Notes under the pieces: model-generated
Told to the model about the DNA's origin: nothing
What the model saw: only the letters and a program-made list of their open reading frames with translations
Databases searched by the model: none
Origin: Sipunculus nudus
Taxonomy: Eukaryota; Annelida; Sipuncula; Golfingiida; Sipunculidae
Length of the DNA stretch: 64,000 bases
Assembly (NCBI GenBank): GCA_026874595.1
Contig: CM049307.1
Coordinates: 53,071,870-53,135,869 of the forward strand
Direction of reading: 5' to 3'
In this document: positions 1-12,766 of the stretch, piece after piece
Numbering within the stretch: the stretch's first letter is position 1
Layout: every line of letters starts with the position of its first letter
Translations under genes and position numbers: made by a program

Positions 1-3000
1 AGAAACCTGAAACTCTATCATAAGAAGCCCTTTTTTCGAAAGACTCTTTTTAGTGACCGCACTGTCTTGTTGGCAATGGGGATGCAGTTGCATCTTGTTC
101 ACTGACCCTTGTTTATTGACATTCACGTATTAGTGGAAACCAGTTTAAGTCTGGTTACCTAATTTTCGGTGACCTCCTACTGGGACCCAAAGCTCCGCCT
201 CCTTTGAATTTGTCCCCAACGGGATGGCTTGTTATAAGCCTTGCTAATTGTGCCCCGCCCCTACAATGGACCACTTTAGTGGACCCAAATGAACCTGCGG
301 ACTTGATATTTTTTTTACGCGTAATAAAAAATGAAATCGATGCTTTAACGAAGGAACCAAATACGAGCACAATATTGATTCATGTTAAAAGACTGTCAGT
401 TGCGTTCTTTCTTCAGTGAATAGCTATAGACAACGGTGTATGGACCGTGTCATGTAACCGAAATGGAATTCTCAAGATGAACATTGTAAAATATGGCATT
501 TGAAAAAAAAACCCGGTTACTTCAACAATATAAAAATGTCAGAGGCAGCCTGATTTTTTTTTCAAAGAAAAAAATCAATACTTTACACATATAATTAGAA
601 AAATGTTGAACCTTTAATTTTTAAATATATGCAAAAGGTCATTTAAATATAAAATACCACCTGTAGTAGGCTGTGAAATGAAAAATGTTTGTGAATAATT
701 TCACATGATGTTACTACATACTCATTTATTTCAAAATGTTATACACATACGTACATACAGGTGTGTGTTTGTGTGTGTATGTGTGCACCATTTACCGAGC
801 GATAAAGCCCAAAAAAGGCTTCTCCTCCTCAAAATCCTGGTTCCGCCCTTGGTTTCTCCCTCTTTCCTCTGATAAAAAAAGTAACTGCCTGACTCGTGGA
901 AATGCTTATCATATTTAAGCTACGAGAGTCATAAAAAATAAACAGTGGGCCACCCCTGCAGGGCAGCATCAGACATTCTGGGCATCACATATATAAGTGG
1001 CTCAGGAGAAGCTCTAGAATGTCCTTGTGTTCAGGCTGTCAAAGAAAATCCGGGCTGACAACCACAACGTTCCAAACATTCTCTCAGGATTTGGTTTCGG
1101 TGACCAGGGGTTAGCACCCGGCGTGTTTACTTAAAAGGTACCCCACGGCACACTGTCCAGGTTCAGCAGTATAAATGCTATATGGCCCACAAACAGCCGA
1201 ACGCGCTCTGTCATAGGCAGCATAAATTAAGCCAAGCTCCCCTGTTTATATGAATAAGGTTCATCAGTACGGTTATTGGGAAGATTCTAGGTGTCCTCTT
1301 GTAAGTAGCCGTTTGATCAAAGTTTCACATTTCATGCATATGCTAAATGCTTGCTTGTCTGTGTGACATTTTGTAATCAGCAAATTATTTTGCGAAAAAC
1401 AGTGAATGGATTGTCATGATGGGACGGTCACTCTCTTCCTACTGCAATTTAATGATATTATGGGTGACCTTCATTATAGGTATTTAAATTAAGTTTCCAT
1501 AGTGAAAGCAGTTTATACTAGTTACAATGACTAATATAAACATTTTTACTAATTAAAGTAAACTGATGGTATCACACAGACATAAATGAAACAAATACTG
1601 ATATTTAATTATCCAATTTGACAGGTATTTCCTTTATATTATCCTAGGGGCAGTCGTATCTACCATGGCCCTCCCAGAGACATATATTCAAAAGTGTTAT
1701 TATAATCGCCAGCAATCGTACCTAACTTACTTTCATCAACCGTTTTATTTTAAAGGTATTTTCAATATTGTTTAAGAGACGTCAATAATGATTATTAAGA
1801 GAATCAAAATTATTTACAGCGCACATGCGCTGGCAGCTAGACACCGTGACATCCAGAATTTCATTTTGAATTTATTATTTATTTATCACTTTAGGAAAAG
1901 ATGGGTCTTGGGTCAACGAAGAGAGGGACCATGTTATGCATGGAAATGAACTATAAAAATATTTGGTGTGGGCGAGGGCATGAGGTCTCACAGTGTTCTC
2001 TAGTTATTAAAGTTTCTGTACTAACCTCAGTCCTGGCTCAGGGTATATGTAAAAGGGGGAAGGGGGGGGGGGGTACTCACAGTTAAAGTTGTTTGAGGTG
2101 CCTGAAAAGAACATACTGGTATTATTTAGGTTAAATGTGAAGGAGTAAATTTAGTATCCAATTAATCTCTTTTTTAATAAATTGCGGAGGTGCAATTAAG
2201 CACAAGATGACACCGACGAACATTGGAAATCCAATAAAATGTTTTATTAATATATGTAGTGTAATCAAGCTATCCGACGATCCAATTAAATCACACTCGC
2301 TCTACATTAACACCTCCTTTTTACAAGGTAGTTTCATGCGTTGCAACGACGTATTTTGCGCACTGTTTACCACCAAAAAGACTATGTGAAAGAAGTTGTC
2401 TGCCTGTAAAAGGAACATGTCATGGAACGAGTTATGAGAAATGAAGCGCTTTTTGCATTTATTTTGCATCTGAGACGTTACGGTTATACCTGCACTTTCA
2501 CGTCCTACGTGATAAATCACGAAAAGAGACGTCACAAGATGGGATGTATACTTGAAGTAAATACTACATTTTATTCTACGTTGCAGATAAACAAAATGGC
2601 TTAAAATGAATACGTTCAGCGCATACTTCAGCGCGTGACCCATTTGTCATACTTTTTACTTATTAGGGTCGTTGGACAATCAAATTTGTATTTGTCAGCA
2701 CAGACTTTTGTACTGTAACAGGCATCTAGATACCACTGAAACAACTGAAGGAAATTGAAAATATTTAAAAGAATAGAACCATTCATTTTAATATATTTTT
2801 TTCAGATCTTGATTGGTACTGGGTTTATATACATGAGGATGTGAAAATTTATTTTTTTATATCTGTTTTTTCAATAAAAAATACATGTAATTGTTAATGA
2901 CACCGCTTTCCCTGTACAATCCATTAAACATTCAATAAACATATAGAGTAAAGTTAAGATTTCTTATGAACGGAATGCGGAATGCGTGATATGGAATCCG

Positions 3001-3684
3001 ACATGCGGAATGCGTGTGGAGGAACTTCATATATACTGGCACGGCGGCATGCCAGTTTCTATATATGTTGCCTCTAGATAACACGTGGAACATGTACCGT
3101 TTCGTTTGCCAGATACGCATTCCGCATGCCAAATCCGCGCACAAGGAATCTCACCTTATTTATGTAAACAACAGCGATTTTGTCCGCCTACCTCATCACC
3201 CATTCCGTTCATTATGAATCTTTGCCCCTGGATACCATGCGGAACCGGCAAATATCTGATCGCTACATGTAGGGAACCGTTTTGACGGATACAAATTCCG
3301 AATGCTGGATCCGCGCATAAGAAATCTCACCTTATTTATTTAATCAATAGCGATTTTGTCCGCATCCCGCACATAATGAATCTTAGCTTAAGTCATGGGA
3401 AATTTTAGCTTCATAACGCTTTGCCTTCTCAGTGCCACTTCTTACCATGTGTTCATATATATATGCTGCATTCTCCTCTCGCTTCACTAGTTCTTAAGCA
3501 GGGTTTGCTGGGTTACGCCACCAGGTTATTGGCACAGGAAAAATATTGTAATCAGACCAATGGGAGCATTGCATCGCGGGTTTCAAACTTGGAGTTGGAT
3601 GCACCGTGCGGTACTTCCAGGCCCCTGTAAGATGTACCGGACTACCGCTAATTATGGACCCCGCATTAAGATCTATAAATAAGG

Positions 3685-3685
<1 letters not shown>
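1..3685. other. Anonymous AT-rich noncoding stretch
   Basis: I recognise no gene here. Reading frames are short, unrelated to any family I know, and on both strands. There is a G-run near 2060-2073 and a diverged direct repeat near 3092-3390 listed separately. Any 5' untranslated exon of the GPCR downstream would lie here or further left, but nothing in the sequence pins it down. Confidence 0.5.
3092..3390. repeat. Two-copy direct repeat, about 178-bp period
   Basis: The block around 3118-3187 (starting TTCCGCATGCC, ending GCGATTTTGTCCGC) recurs diverged around 3296-3366 (TTCCGAATGCT to GCGATTTTGTCCGC). The surrounding text also aligns, including 'aatctcaccttattta' and the GTTCATTATGAATCTT-like tails. 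It may be a remnant of a tandem core from an old element, and no termini were seen. Confidence 0.55.

Positions 3686-3719
<34 letters not shown>
3686..3719. repeat. (TA)n microsatellite
   Basis: An uninterrupted alternating TA run of about 34 bp, upstream of the GPCR. Confidence 0.95.
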
Positions 3720-3722
<3 letters not shown>

Positions 3723-3918
3723 GAACTTCATTTAATCGGTCTATGTAATTAAATAGCCATAGTCGGAGGTGCTTTTTTCAGACTGATAAATGCCGAGAAG
3801 ACTAGGAAAATACACTCTATGTTAACTCCATATATGAGAACTGTACAGTTTATAGGAAATTAACCTTGGTCTTTTCCACAACTGTACACCAATGACTCAT
3901 GTACTTTTTTATTTTCAG

Positions 3919-3984
3919 GTTATACACTTGAACGGGCGACTTTGAAGGAACACTTTCGCGACAACAGGCCACTTTGGAGTAACC
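3919..3984 (+). other. Probable 5' UTR exon start of the GPCR
   Basis: A pyrimidine-rich tract ending in TTTTCAG at 3912-3918 looks like a splice acceptor 66 bp before the GPCR start codon. Intronless-CDS GPCRs often have an intron in the 5' UTR, so a leader exon may begin at 3919. The matching donor and first exon were not found. Confidence 0.45.
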
Positions 3985-4983
3985 ATGGCATCCAACATTA
4001 CAACAGGGGCGCCGCGGGAGGATCCCCACCCGTTCGAAAAGACAGGCATGGATATGTTTAAATACGGGCTCCCCGTGTTTCTGGTGGTGGGTCTCACTGG
4101 AAACACCCTCAGCTTTATCATTATGCAAAAGCAGCGGATACGGCAGACTGCGATCCCAGTGTACCTTGCAGCGTTGGCGTGTGCAGATACGTCGGTACTG
4201 ATCTTGGATTTTATCAACAACTGGCCTGAAGCTGCTTTTAATGTAAAGCTGATCTCGCAGTCTTCGGCTGGCTGCAAGGTGCACCACTTTCTGTTTAACA
4301 CCTGTTACACATACGCTGGTTGGCTGGTGATGACGATAGCAATAGATCGTTTTATCGTCTTGACCTTCCCCCTAAAGGCGGAGGTTTATTCTAACCGGCG
4401 CCGCGCCACCATTGTGGTGTGCGTTTTGCCGGCAATGCTGCTTGTGATTTACCTGTATAACCTCTTCACCTGGGATATAGTGGATGGGAATTGTGACGCA
4501 CTTCCGCAACACGCGTACTTCATCGGGACAGTAGCCCCGTGGTTGACTGCTACACTGTATTCCTACATCCCCGTGGTGACTCTGTTCATCTGCAGTATTG
4601 TCATCATTGTACACCTCATTGGCGGAAAAACGCAGAAGTCCAAGGACACACGGCACATAGTTGTCCTGGTACTAGTTGTAAGCATCACGTACCTCGTCCT
4701 CACGGTACCAGTGACGGTCTTCTATCTGTACGTGTTTGGGGAAAAGATGTTTATAGACATGCCGCCTCACATCACACTGCTCCAGTCGATCGTCGTCTTC
4801 CTCGCGCTGCTGAATCACGTGATCAACTTCTTCCTCTACGTTCTGACCTCCAGACTTTTCCGGGCAGACCTCAAAAGCCTTTGCGGTTGCAAAAGCGACA
4901 CGAACGTACAAAAATCCGAGATCGATTACGGCACCGAACTTACGGGCAACACTGGAGACAGAGTAGAAAACGGCCGGATATGA
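3985..4983 (+). CDS. Class A (rhodopsin-type) GPCR, peptide-receptor-like, 332 aa
   Basis: Intact single-exon seven-transmembrane receptor that would sit in the plasma membrane and signal through G proteins. Visible landmarks: N-glycosylation site NIT at residues 4-6; TM1 about 26-48 with GLTGN; TM2 about 58-80 with LAALACAD; Cys97 at the top of TM3 and Cys170 in extracellular loop 2 as the expected disulfide pair; DRF at 121-123 replacing DRY; TM5 with Pro196; TM6 with TVP at 240-242; TM7 with NHVINFFLY at 277-285 replacing NPxxY; Cys300 and Cys302 in the tail as possible palmitoylation sites. The usual TM4 Trp is absent. The ATG has A at -3 and G at +4, and the stop is TGA at 4981. The TM7 and DRF forms recall invertebrate FMRFamide/GPR139-like receptors, but the ligand cannot be read from the sequence. 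GPCR class is firm; subfamily is a guess. Confidence 0.93.
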   Translation: MASNITTGAPREDPHPFEKTGMDMFKYGLPVFLVVGLTGNTLSFIIMQKQRIRQTAIPVYLAALACADTSVLILDFINNWPEAAFNVKLISQSSAGCKVHHFLFNTCYTYAGWLVMTIAIDRFIVLTFPLKAEVYSNRRRATIVVCVLPAMLLVIYLYNLFTWDIVDGNCDALPQHAYFIGTVAPWLTATLYSYIPVVTLFICSIVIIVHLIGGKTQKSKDTRHIVVLVLVVSITYLVLTVPVTVFYLYVFGEKMFIDMPPHITLLQSIVVFLALLNHVINFFLYVLTSRLFRADLKSLCGCKSDTNVQKSEIDYGTELTGNTGDRVENGRI

Positions 4984-6371
4984 GTGTAGTCTGGTATTCT
5001 CTAACAGATGTCTATTTTTGTATCTTATGAATTCGATTATAATGCCTTGTAAGGATATAACTCAACGCAAGAACTGATTTTACTATACAATTAATAATGC
5101 CTAACCTTTACAGATAGGAGAAATGTTTGGTAACTTGTGTTTTTTTAACATATTGCATATCAATGCAAGAATATAATTCAACATGGGTAATTTAATTATT
5201 TTTTCATATAATTAACAAACGATCAAACGAGTCTATAACATCTAAAGGAAGGAGATACTGTCTTGTTTATCTTTCTGGTTAGAAAAACTCAGATCCATGA
5301 CCTAATTTACATATATTCTGGACAAGTTTTTTTATACTGGACAAGTAAGTAAACCTCTGTGGCTTCCCATGCATAAACAGATTTGAGAATGTTATATTTG
5401 TCTAAACCCGGTAGCGAACGTTGTAACAAATTCTATACTCCCAGAATTCACGCTTTAAGGAAAATGCCACTCGGTTTCATATACACAAATCGCAAATCTC
5501 TAAAGTCCTTAAGTGCTAATTTTTTATACCCAATAAGTTATATACAGGATATATTATTTTATATTTTAAGAAAAAAAATGTTTCACAAAGATGTATCGAA
5601 CACATACAACCAAAGCTATATGCACTTTACACAGCGCTTTACCTATAGGCCTACTATACCTATATCGTAAGCGCTGTTTGTTTTGACCTCGTATCCTGAA
5701 TCTCTACACCAGAGGGGAGCACTGTATTTTGGTCCAATCAGATGAGACCCTGTGCTGGAAGACAAAACGGTTTACAAGCCAATCGAGGAATACACGGAGC
5801 TAATGTTGTTCATTTCGTTTTGAGTGACAGCTTATCGCCCCGGCAACCGTTTGAACAGGCCACAGGCTCAGAGAGAATGGCCACGTGGTTTCTGGGCGGA
5901 GCCTGATGCCTGTCGAGTGATTGTTGACTGGCATTCTGTTGGCTGCTAGTCGCATCAGCAGTTCTTTTCAGCAGACAGGGCACACGTGTTTAAGTGCATC
6001 ATAAACGATCAAAGCGGGCAGCGGGAAAATCAGTAGCTCCTTTAGAAGCGCAAGATTTCCGCTGACTCGGAAGCGTACTAAATCTATAATGTCTTTGATG
6101 CAACTCAACTGCCATCCAGAAGAATGCACTCGCTTTCAGACATTTTATAAGGACATATCATAATTTAACCAGTCTTTTTGACAAAGATTATTTAAAGGTT
6201 TGCAAAGAACACCATATATGCATATACTACCAGTATTATACCAATAGTTTGTACATCGTAAGCTGCTTTAATAGCACTGAGCATTCTAAATAAGAATGCG
6301 GCCATTTCTTGATACAATAGATTATATGTCAAATATTGAAACGCAAGTGTTAATGTTAATGCCTTGTATAA
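4984..6371. other. Noncoding DNA downstream of the GPCR
   Basis: Holds the GPCR 3' UTR and then AT-rich sequence. I saw no clear canonical AATAAA close behind the stop. At 5690-6000 the base composition becomes more balanced and includes CCAAT-like words, but no exon could be supported. No repeat family was recognised. Confidence 0.45.
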
Positions 6372-7737
6372 ACTAGATGTGTCGGAACGACACGAATGCC
6401 CCCGCCTTGGGCAAATTAGAAACATTTGTAAAATTTGGAAAAATTTTTAAGTTCAGGAGGTGTCGTATGGTCAAAAGTAGGTCAACAAGGGCAAAATGCA
6501 AACTCAATCTGTAACGGGTCATTATCAAGCAACACACCAAAAATCATGCCAGTATATGCAGGCATTGTGAAAAAAAGTCCATACATGTGCATTTTCCATA
6601 AAAATTTCTGTCTTTCATGAAATTTTCTATGTTTAGGAGCCCTAAAACAATCAAAAGTAGGTCAACCGGGATGAAATGCAAACTCGATCTGTAACTGTCA
6701 TTATTTACCCACACAAAAAAAATCAGGGTGGTATCTGCAGGCTTTGAGGAAAAAAAGTCAGTATATATGCATTTGTTATGAAAATTTATATTTTCATGAA
6801 ACTTTCTATGTTCAGGAGCAGTCAAATGGTCAAAAGTAGGTCAACTGAGACAAAACAAGAACTCGATCTGTAACTGGTCATTATCTGCCTACACACCAAA
6901 AATCAGGCCTGTATCTGCAGGAACTGCGAAAAAAAGTCCATACATGTGCACCTTTTTATGAAATTTTCTATGTAAGGGCACCGTCAAACGGTCAAAAATA
7001 GGTCAACTGGGACAAAACGTGAACTTGATCTGTAACTGGTCATTATGTGCCCACACACTAAAAATCAGGCCAATATCTGCAGGTATTGTGAAGAAAAGTC
7101 TGTACAAGTGTATTTGTCATGAAAATATATATTTTACATGAAATTTTCTATGTTCAGGAGCCGTAAAAAACAGTCAAAAGTAGGTCAACCGGGACGAAAT
7201 GCGAACTCCATCTGTAACTACTCAATATCTGCCGACACACCAAAAATCAGGCCAATATCTGCAGGCATTGCGAAAAAAAGTCCGTACATGTGTATTTGTC
7301 ATGAAATTTCATATTTTTCATGAAATTTTCTATGTTCAGGAGCCGTAAAACGGTCAAAAGTATGTCAACCAGGATGAAACGCGAACTCGATCTGTAACTG
7401 GTCTATATCTGCTCACACACCAAAAATCAGGCCAATATCTGCAGGCATTGCGAAAAAAAGTCCGTACATGTGTATCTGTCATGAATATTTCTATTTTTCA
7501 TGAAATTTTCTATGTTCAGGAGCCGTAAAACGGTCAAAAGTAGGTCAACCAGGACGAAACGCGAAATCGATCTGTAACTGGTCTATATCTGCTCACACAC
7601 CAAAAATCAGGCCAATATCTGCAGGCATTGCGAAAAAAAAGTCCGTACAACTGTTTGATTTCGGAATGACGGAAGGACGGAATGACGGACATGGGTAAAA
7701 CTATATGCCCCGGCCACTTTGTGGCGGGGGCATAAAA
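6372..7737 (+). mobile_element. Family A element, copy 1 (hairpin-ended, tandem-core, non-autonomous)
   Basis: The left end reads ACTAGA followed by the stem-loop TGTGTCG-gaa-CGACACG, then ATGCCCCCGCC. The right end is a hairpin carrying the inverse GGCGGGGGCAT (7705-7732) followed by AAAAA. The core is about seven copies of a unit near 180 bp, each with 'ggtcaaaagtaggtcaac', 'ctgtaactggtc' and 'caatatctgcaggcattgcg', and it is followed by ACGGACGG-type short repeats. There is no coding capacity. The structure fits a Helentron-associated (HINE/pearl-like) element; the family assignment is inference. Confidence 0.75.
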
Positions 7738-8280
7738 ATACATGTATACTGATAATCTGGTGTATTACTATTACGCATGGGAGAAAATACTATGAGAAGC
7801 TGCTGTATTTGATTTTATGCCGTTCTGTTCGACTGATGTGTAGCGATCCTTTAAGCTCACCGCACACAGGACAAATTGAGCTTATATGTCATGGCGATGC
7901 TGCGTCTGTTCGTAATTTTCAAAATGCTTCTACTTAATTTCTTGAAGGATTTCGATTCTATTTGTTTCATAAGATAGGCCAAGGCTATAGCTACAATCTG
8001 TACCTTAGACGATAGTTAACAGATAAAGTTTTGCGTTCGTGTATATGTCGGTGAGAGTCTATCCTGCAGTATACTAGCTTTGACGGATCTGTCCAAATAC
8101 ATAAAGGCAAATGTTCCCTATGTAGCGATTAGACAGCAAGTACCCCCTACATACTATCATTACTACAGACGTTAAGACTCCACTTTGACTATAATTATTG
8201 CGGAACGATCGGTATATGACAAAAGCGTGGGTGCTAACTGTGAGAAAATTAAATATTAGGCAATAAAAAAAGAGGTAAGG
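7738..8280. other. Anonymous noncoding DNA
   Basis: I see no gene, no repeat termini and no tandem structure here. Confidence 0.4.
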
Positions 8281-8530
8281 TTCTCAGAAACCGCGTGCGT
8301 CAATTTTAACCAGACGCATCAAAAATTTTAATTTTGATTTTCAATGGAACCTTACCAATTTAGAGCTTAAGTCGCTCGGACATTTCTTTCAAGAAGATAA
8401 AATAATACAATTTGATTTGTTATGTAGTGCTTTTACTTGTTTAGCAAAACAATTCTGTTATTAATATACTTTTTCCCTGATCATATGACATATTTATCGA
8501 AATTTACAAAACAAGGTAAAAAAGAAAAAA
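8281..8530 (+). repeat. Dispersed repeat family G, copy 1 (5' part)
   Basis: It shares long, diverged similarity with 31855-32125, including 'ttcaagaagataaaat' and 'gtagtgcttttacttgttt'. The sequence resumes after family C copy 1, at 15745 ('gcactgatttct', 'gagaacca'), which matches 32100-32140. C1 therefore inserted into a pre-existing G repeat. Confidence 0.6.
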
Positions 8531-8721
8531 ACAAGGCCTACAGGCCTAATGCGAACCTGTGCAATGAGATTACACCAGGTATAATGCTTCAATGCTGGAC
8601 CATTACTTTTCAAGAACATGTGTAACATGTATATGAACAATGCAAGTACTAAACACTCAGAACAAGAAACAATTAAACAAACATCACTGCTGCAGTTCTG
8701 GCATGGGTGCACACAACAGAA

Positions 8722-11271
8722 ATCTAGAATATTGGTAGTCAACAAGCCACTACGTATATCCGCCAAAATCAGAGTAGGAAAGGTGAAGTGAGGCATGGAT
8801 TGAGTGGCAAGGGGAAATAGAGTGAGGTGTGTTGCATAATTGCCTGTATGTCTGCAGCCGAAATGTGTATGAAGGTTGCGCCACCTACCACAAAATCGAG
8901 GAAGCTGTCCAAGATATATAAACATGCAAAATTTTAGGCAGATGAGTCAAACCACTACTGAGATATGAGTGATCTTAGCCCACAGCAGAAAAACAGATGG
9001 ACTCTGTGCAAAAATGGTGGCAGGTGACGCCACCAATTTTGTGTATGATTAAGAGCTATGTGAGATCTATACACATGCAAATTTTCAGGGGGATATGTCA
9101 AACCAGTCCTGAGATATAAGCCTGAATGTCTGCAGCGTATACATAAATGTAGGTAGCGCCACCTGCCACAAATTCAGAAAGCTATTAAAGATGTATAATC
9201 CTGCAAAATTTAAGGCAGAAATGTCAAACCACTGCCGAGATATGAGTGATTTTATGCCACGGCAAACAGACGGATGCTGTGCAAAAATGATTGCAGGTGG
9301 CACCACCAGTTTTCCGTATGTTTAAGAGCTATTTGAGATCTATAAATATGCAAAATTTTGGCCCAATCGGTCAAATGGTTCCTAAGATATGAGCTGGGAT
9401 GTATGCAGCATAAATGAATGTAGGTGGCGCCACCTGTCTTAAAACAAGAAAGCTGTCAATGATGTATAAACCTGCAAAATTTCAGGTGGATAAGTCAAAC
9501 AACTGCCAAGATACGAGTGATTTTATCCCAAGGCAGCTGAACAGATGGACGCTGTGCAAAAATGGTTGCAGATGGCGCCACCAGTTTTGCGTATGATAAA
9601 GAGCTATGGGAGATCTATAGACATGCAAAATATTTGCTCAATCGGTCGTATGGTTCCTGAGATATGAGCTTGGAATTCTGCAGCGTAAATTTGAATGTAG
9701 GTGGCGCCATCTGTCATAAAATCAAGAAAGCTGTCAAGGATGAATAAACCTGCAAAATATCAGGTGGAAAAGTCAAACCACTGCCGAGATATGAGTGATT
9801 TTATCCCAAAGCAGATGAACAGATATGCAAAAATGGTTGCAGGTGGCACCACCAGTTTTGCGTATGATAAGGAGCTATGGGAGATCTACACACATGCAAA
9901 TTTTCAGGGGGATATGTCAAACCAGTCCTGAGATATAAGCCTGAATGTCTGCAGCGTATACATAAATGTAGGTAGCGCCACCTGCCACAAATTCAGAAAG
10001 CTATTAAAGATGTATAATCCTGCAAAATTTAAGGCAGAAATGTCAAACCACTGCCGAGATATGAGTGATTTTATGCCACGGCAAACAGACGGATGCTGTG
10101 CAAAAATGATTGCAGGTGGCACCACCAGTTTTCCGTATGTTTAAGAGCTATTTGAGATCTATAAATATGCAAAATTTTGGCCCAATCGGTCAAATGGTTC
10201 CTAAGATATGAGCTGGGATGTATGCAGCATAAATGAATGTAGGTGGCGCCACCTGTCTTAAAACAAGAAAGCTGTCAATGATGTATAAACCTGCAAAATT
10301 TCAGGTGGATAAGTCAAACAACTGCCAAGATACGAGTGATTTTATCCCAAGGCAGCTGAACAGATGGACGCTGTGCAAAAATGGTTGCAGATGGCGCCAC
10401 CAGTTTTGCGTATGATAAAGAGCTATGGGAGATCTATAGACATGCAAAATATTTGCTCAATCGGTCGTATGGTTCCTGAGATATGAGCTTGGAATTCTGC
10501 AGCGTAAATTTGAATGTAGGTGGCGCCATCTGTCATAAAATCAAGAAAGCTGTCAAGGATGAATAAACCTGCAAAATATCAGGTGGAAAAGTCAAACCAC
10601 TGCCGAGATATGAGTGATTTTATCCCAAAGCAGATGAACAGATATGCAAAAATGGTTGCAGGTGGCACCACCAGTTTTGCGTATGATAAGGAGCTATGGG
10701 AGATCTACACACATGCAAAATTTTGGCCCAACTGGTCAAACGGTTCCCGAGTTTTGAGCTTGGGTGTCTGCAGCTTAAATGTGAATGTAGGTGGCGCCAC
10801 CTGTCATAAAATCAAAAAGGCTGTCCAGGATGTATACACATGCAAAATTTAAGGTGGATAAGTCCAACCAATGCAGAGATATGAGTGATTTCATCTCAAG
10901 GCAGATGAACAGATGGACGCTGTGCAAAAATGGTTGCAGGTGGCGCCACCATTTTTAGTATATGTTATAAAGCTTTTCCAGGGCTACATTTGTACAAAAA
11001 CCTTAAGCCTTATCAGTCACACGTTTCCCGAGATATGAGGGTTTATGTGTGGAAACAGACGCACAAATGGACGCTGGGCAGAGAGGAAAGGTCAGAGGTC
11101 AATCAAAAATGAGGGCGCAGCAGTTCACATTTGACCGATCATAATTCCGAATTTTAAAAATTCTCCCCAGTGGTTATGGAGGAGTTCTCCAGAAACCAAT
11201 GAGGCGATGGCGGCAGCGTCTGCGTCCGACTGAATACATAGTATCCGCAAAACTTTGTTTTGCCGGATACA
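8722..11271 (+). mobile_element. Family B element, copy 1, nested in C1
   Basis: Its start resembles ACTAGAATA, then the stem-loop around GTAGTC-aacaag-CACTAC, then a GTATCCGCC-like motif. The right end is a hairpin, GTATCCGCAAAAC...GCCGGATAC (11241-11270). The core is made of dimeric units of about 273-278 bp carrying GGTGGCGCCACC-type palindromes. Family C sequence resumes immediately on both sides ('gcacacaac' to the left, 'tgattgtagctgg' to the right). Confidence 0.72.
9071..10708. repeat. Perfect-looking 819-bp tandem duplication
   Basis: 9071-9889 is repeated at 9890-10708 with no difference that I could find by eye. Each copy equals three dimeric B units of about 273 bp. Neighbouring B units differ at many positions, so this block was duplicated as a whole and recently, or it is an assembly artefact. 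Confidence 0.88.
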
Positions 11272-11689
11272 TTGATTGTAGCTGGCACCACCGGTCTTAT
11301 ATACAACGAAGAGATATATACATATGCCCAATGTCAGACTGATATGTCAAACCCCTCCTGTGAAATAAGCAGGGACATACACTGTGCAAAAATTATTGTA
11401 GGTGGCGCCACCAGTCTTGTACACTATAAAGCTACCCTATATGTATAAACATACCCAATTTTTAGGCTGATGTATTATATTCCTCTGTAGAAATAAGCAG
11501 GCACATACACTGCATAAATCAATGTAGGTGGCACCACCTGTCTTATTAATGAGAATACCATCAAAGACGACTAGACAGGTATCAGTCCAATACATCAAAC
11601 TTCCCCAGAGTTTGATGCGCTGGGCTGACAAGGCTAAGGTGAGTAAGGCAGTTGCCCCCGAGTGACCTGTGACAAATTGCTGCCTCAAG

Positions 11690-11850
11690 CTACTGCACTG
11701 CGTGAACTCTTGACCTGCACCTGGCTAGACTGAGTGAATTTTTTACCTGTACCTGGCTGCACTGAGTGAACTCTTGACCTGCACCTGGCTAGACTGAGTA
11801 AACTTTTGACCTCTACCTGGCTGCACTGAGTGAACTCTTGACCTGTTGCA
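11690..11850 (+). repeat. Minisatellite in family C body, about 36-bp unit
   Basis: Repeats of ctgagtgaactcttgacct followed by a 'gcacctggcta' or 'gtacctggctg' segment. The same minisatellite is seen in other C copies near 13235-13320, 32880-32970 and 59175-59260, so it belongs to the element. Confidence 0.7.
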
Positions 11851-12766
11851 TAATCTGACACAGTTGGCAGTCTGCCAAAGCTATAAATAGATTCAGGCTG
11901 AACTTTGGTGCCAAATATGATACAGTGAGCAGTCTGCCAAAGCTATAAATAGAATGCAGCTACTGCACTGAGTGAACTCTTGATCTATACCTGGCTGCAC
12001 ATTTTCCAATCCTGGCACTGTGCCAAAACTATTTATAGAGCTGACATCATTTTGGCTAATGGCCAATATCAAGGCACTGGCAATCTGCCAATGGTAAACA
12101 CAGTGCTGCCCTCTGTACACAAAAGTGGTCCCTAATTGAAATAACTTTGAAATTTATTTTCCTAATACAAAATGCTTTTCAGCTGACTTTTTATAAAAAA
12201 AGAAATCAGGAATATATGTAAAATTATTACGGATGCATACTGAATGCAAAATTAAAATACAGATATATATAATTGATGGCAAAATCTTGAATTAAGTTGA
12301 GTAGGGATACCAATAATTTATAATCCACATTCAGTTGTCTTTATATAGCCACAGAGAGCTGAATATCAATGATTGTAACATTGCCTGGTATGATAAATAA
12401 CTTAAATCATAAATCTGAATTTTTTAAAAGCTTTTTCCTCAATATTAACCAAATATAACCTGAAATCTAAATGTCTAGTGGCATGATGTAATAGATGCTG
12501 ATTAACTGGTGCCAGGCTAGATGTAACATCATCACACAACTAACATATATGGTAAAATGACTCAATTCAATCTCCATAATTAAGCCAAAAATCATTCATG
12601 TGGAACCATTTATGACAATTATTATAAGAATTATTGTAGGGATTATTCTTGTAAAATATTTAACAAACTGGCTTCAGTGGCATCAGTCGAAAAATGTTTC
12701 GCAAGTTTATAACTCATATAGGAAGATACAGCAAACTGGCTAAGTTCAGCTTCCCGTAACTCATCA

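Noticed and set aside
3850-4301. Minus-strand frames of 128-145 codons over the GPCR start
   Set aside because: They overlap the strongly supported GPCR and show no domain.
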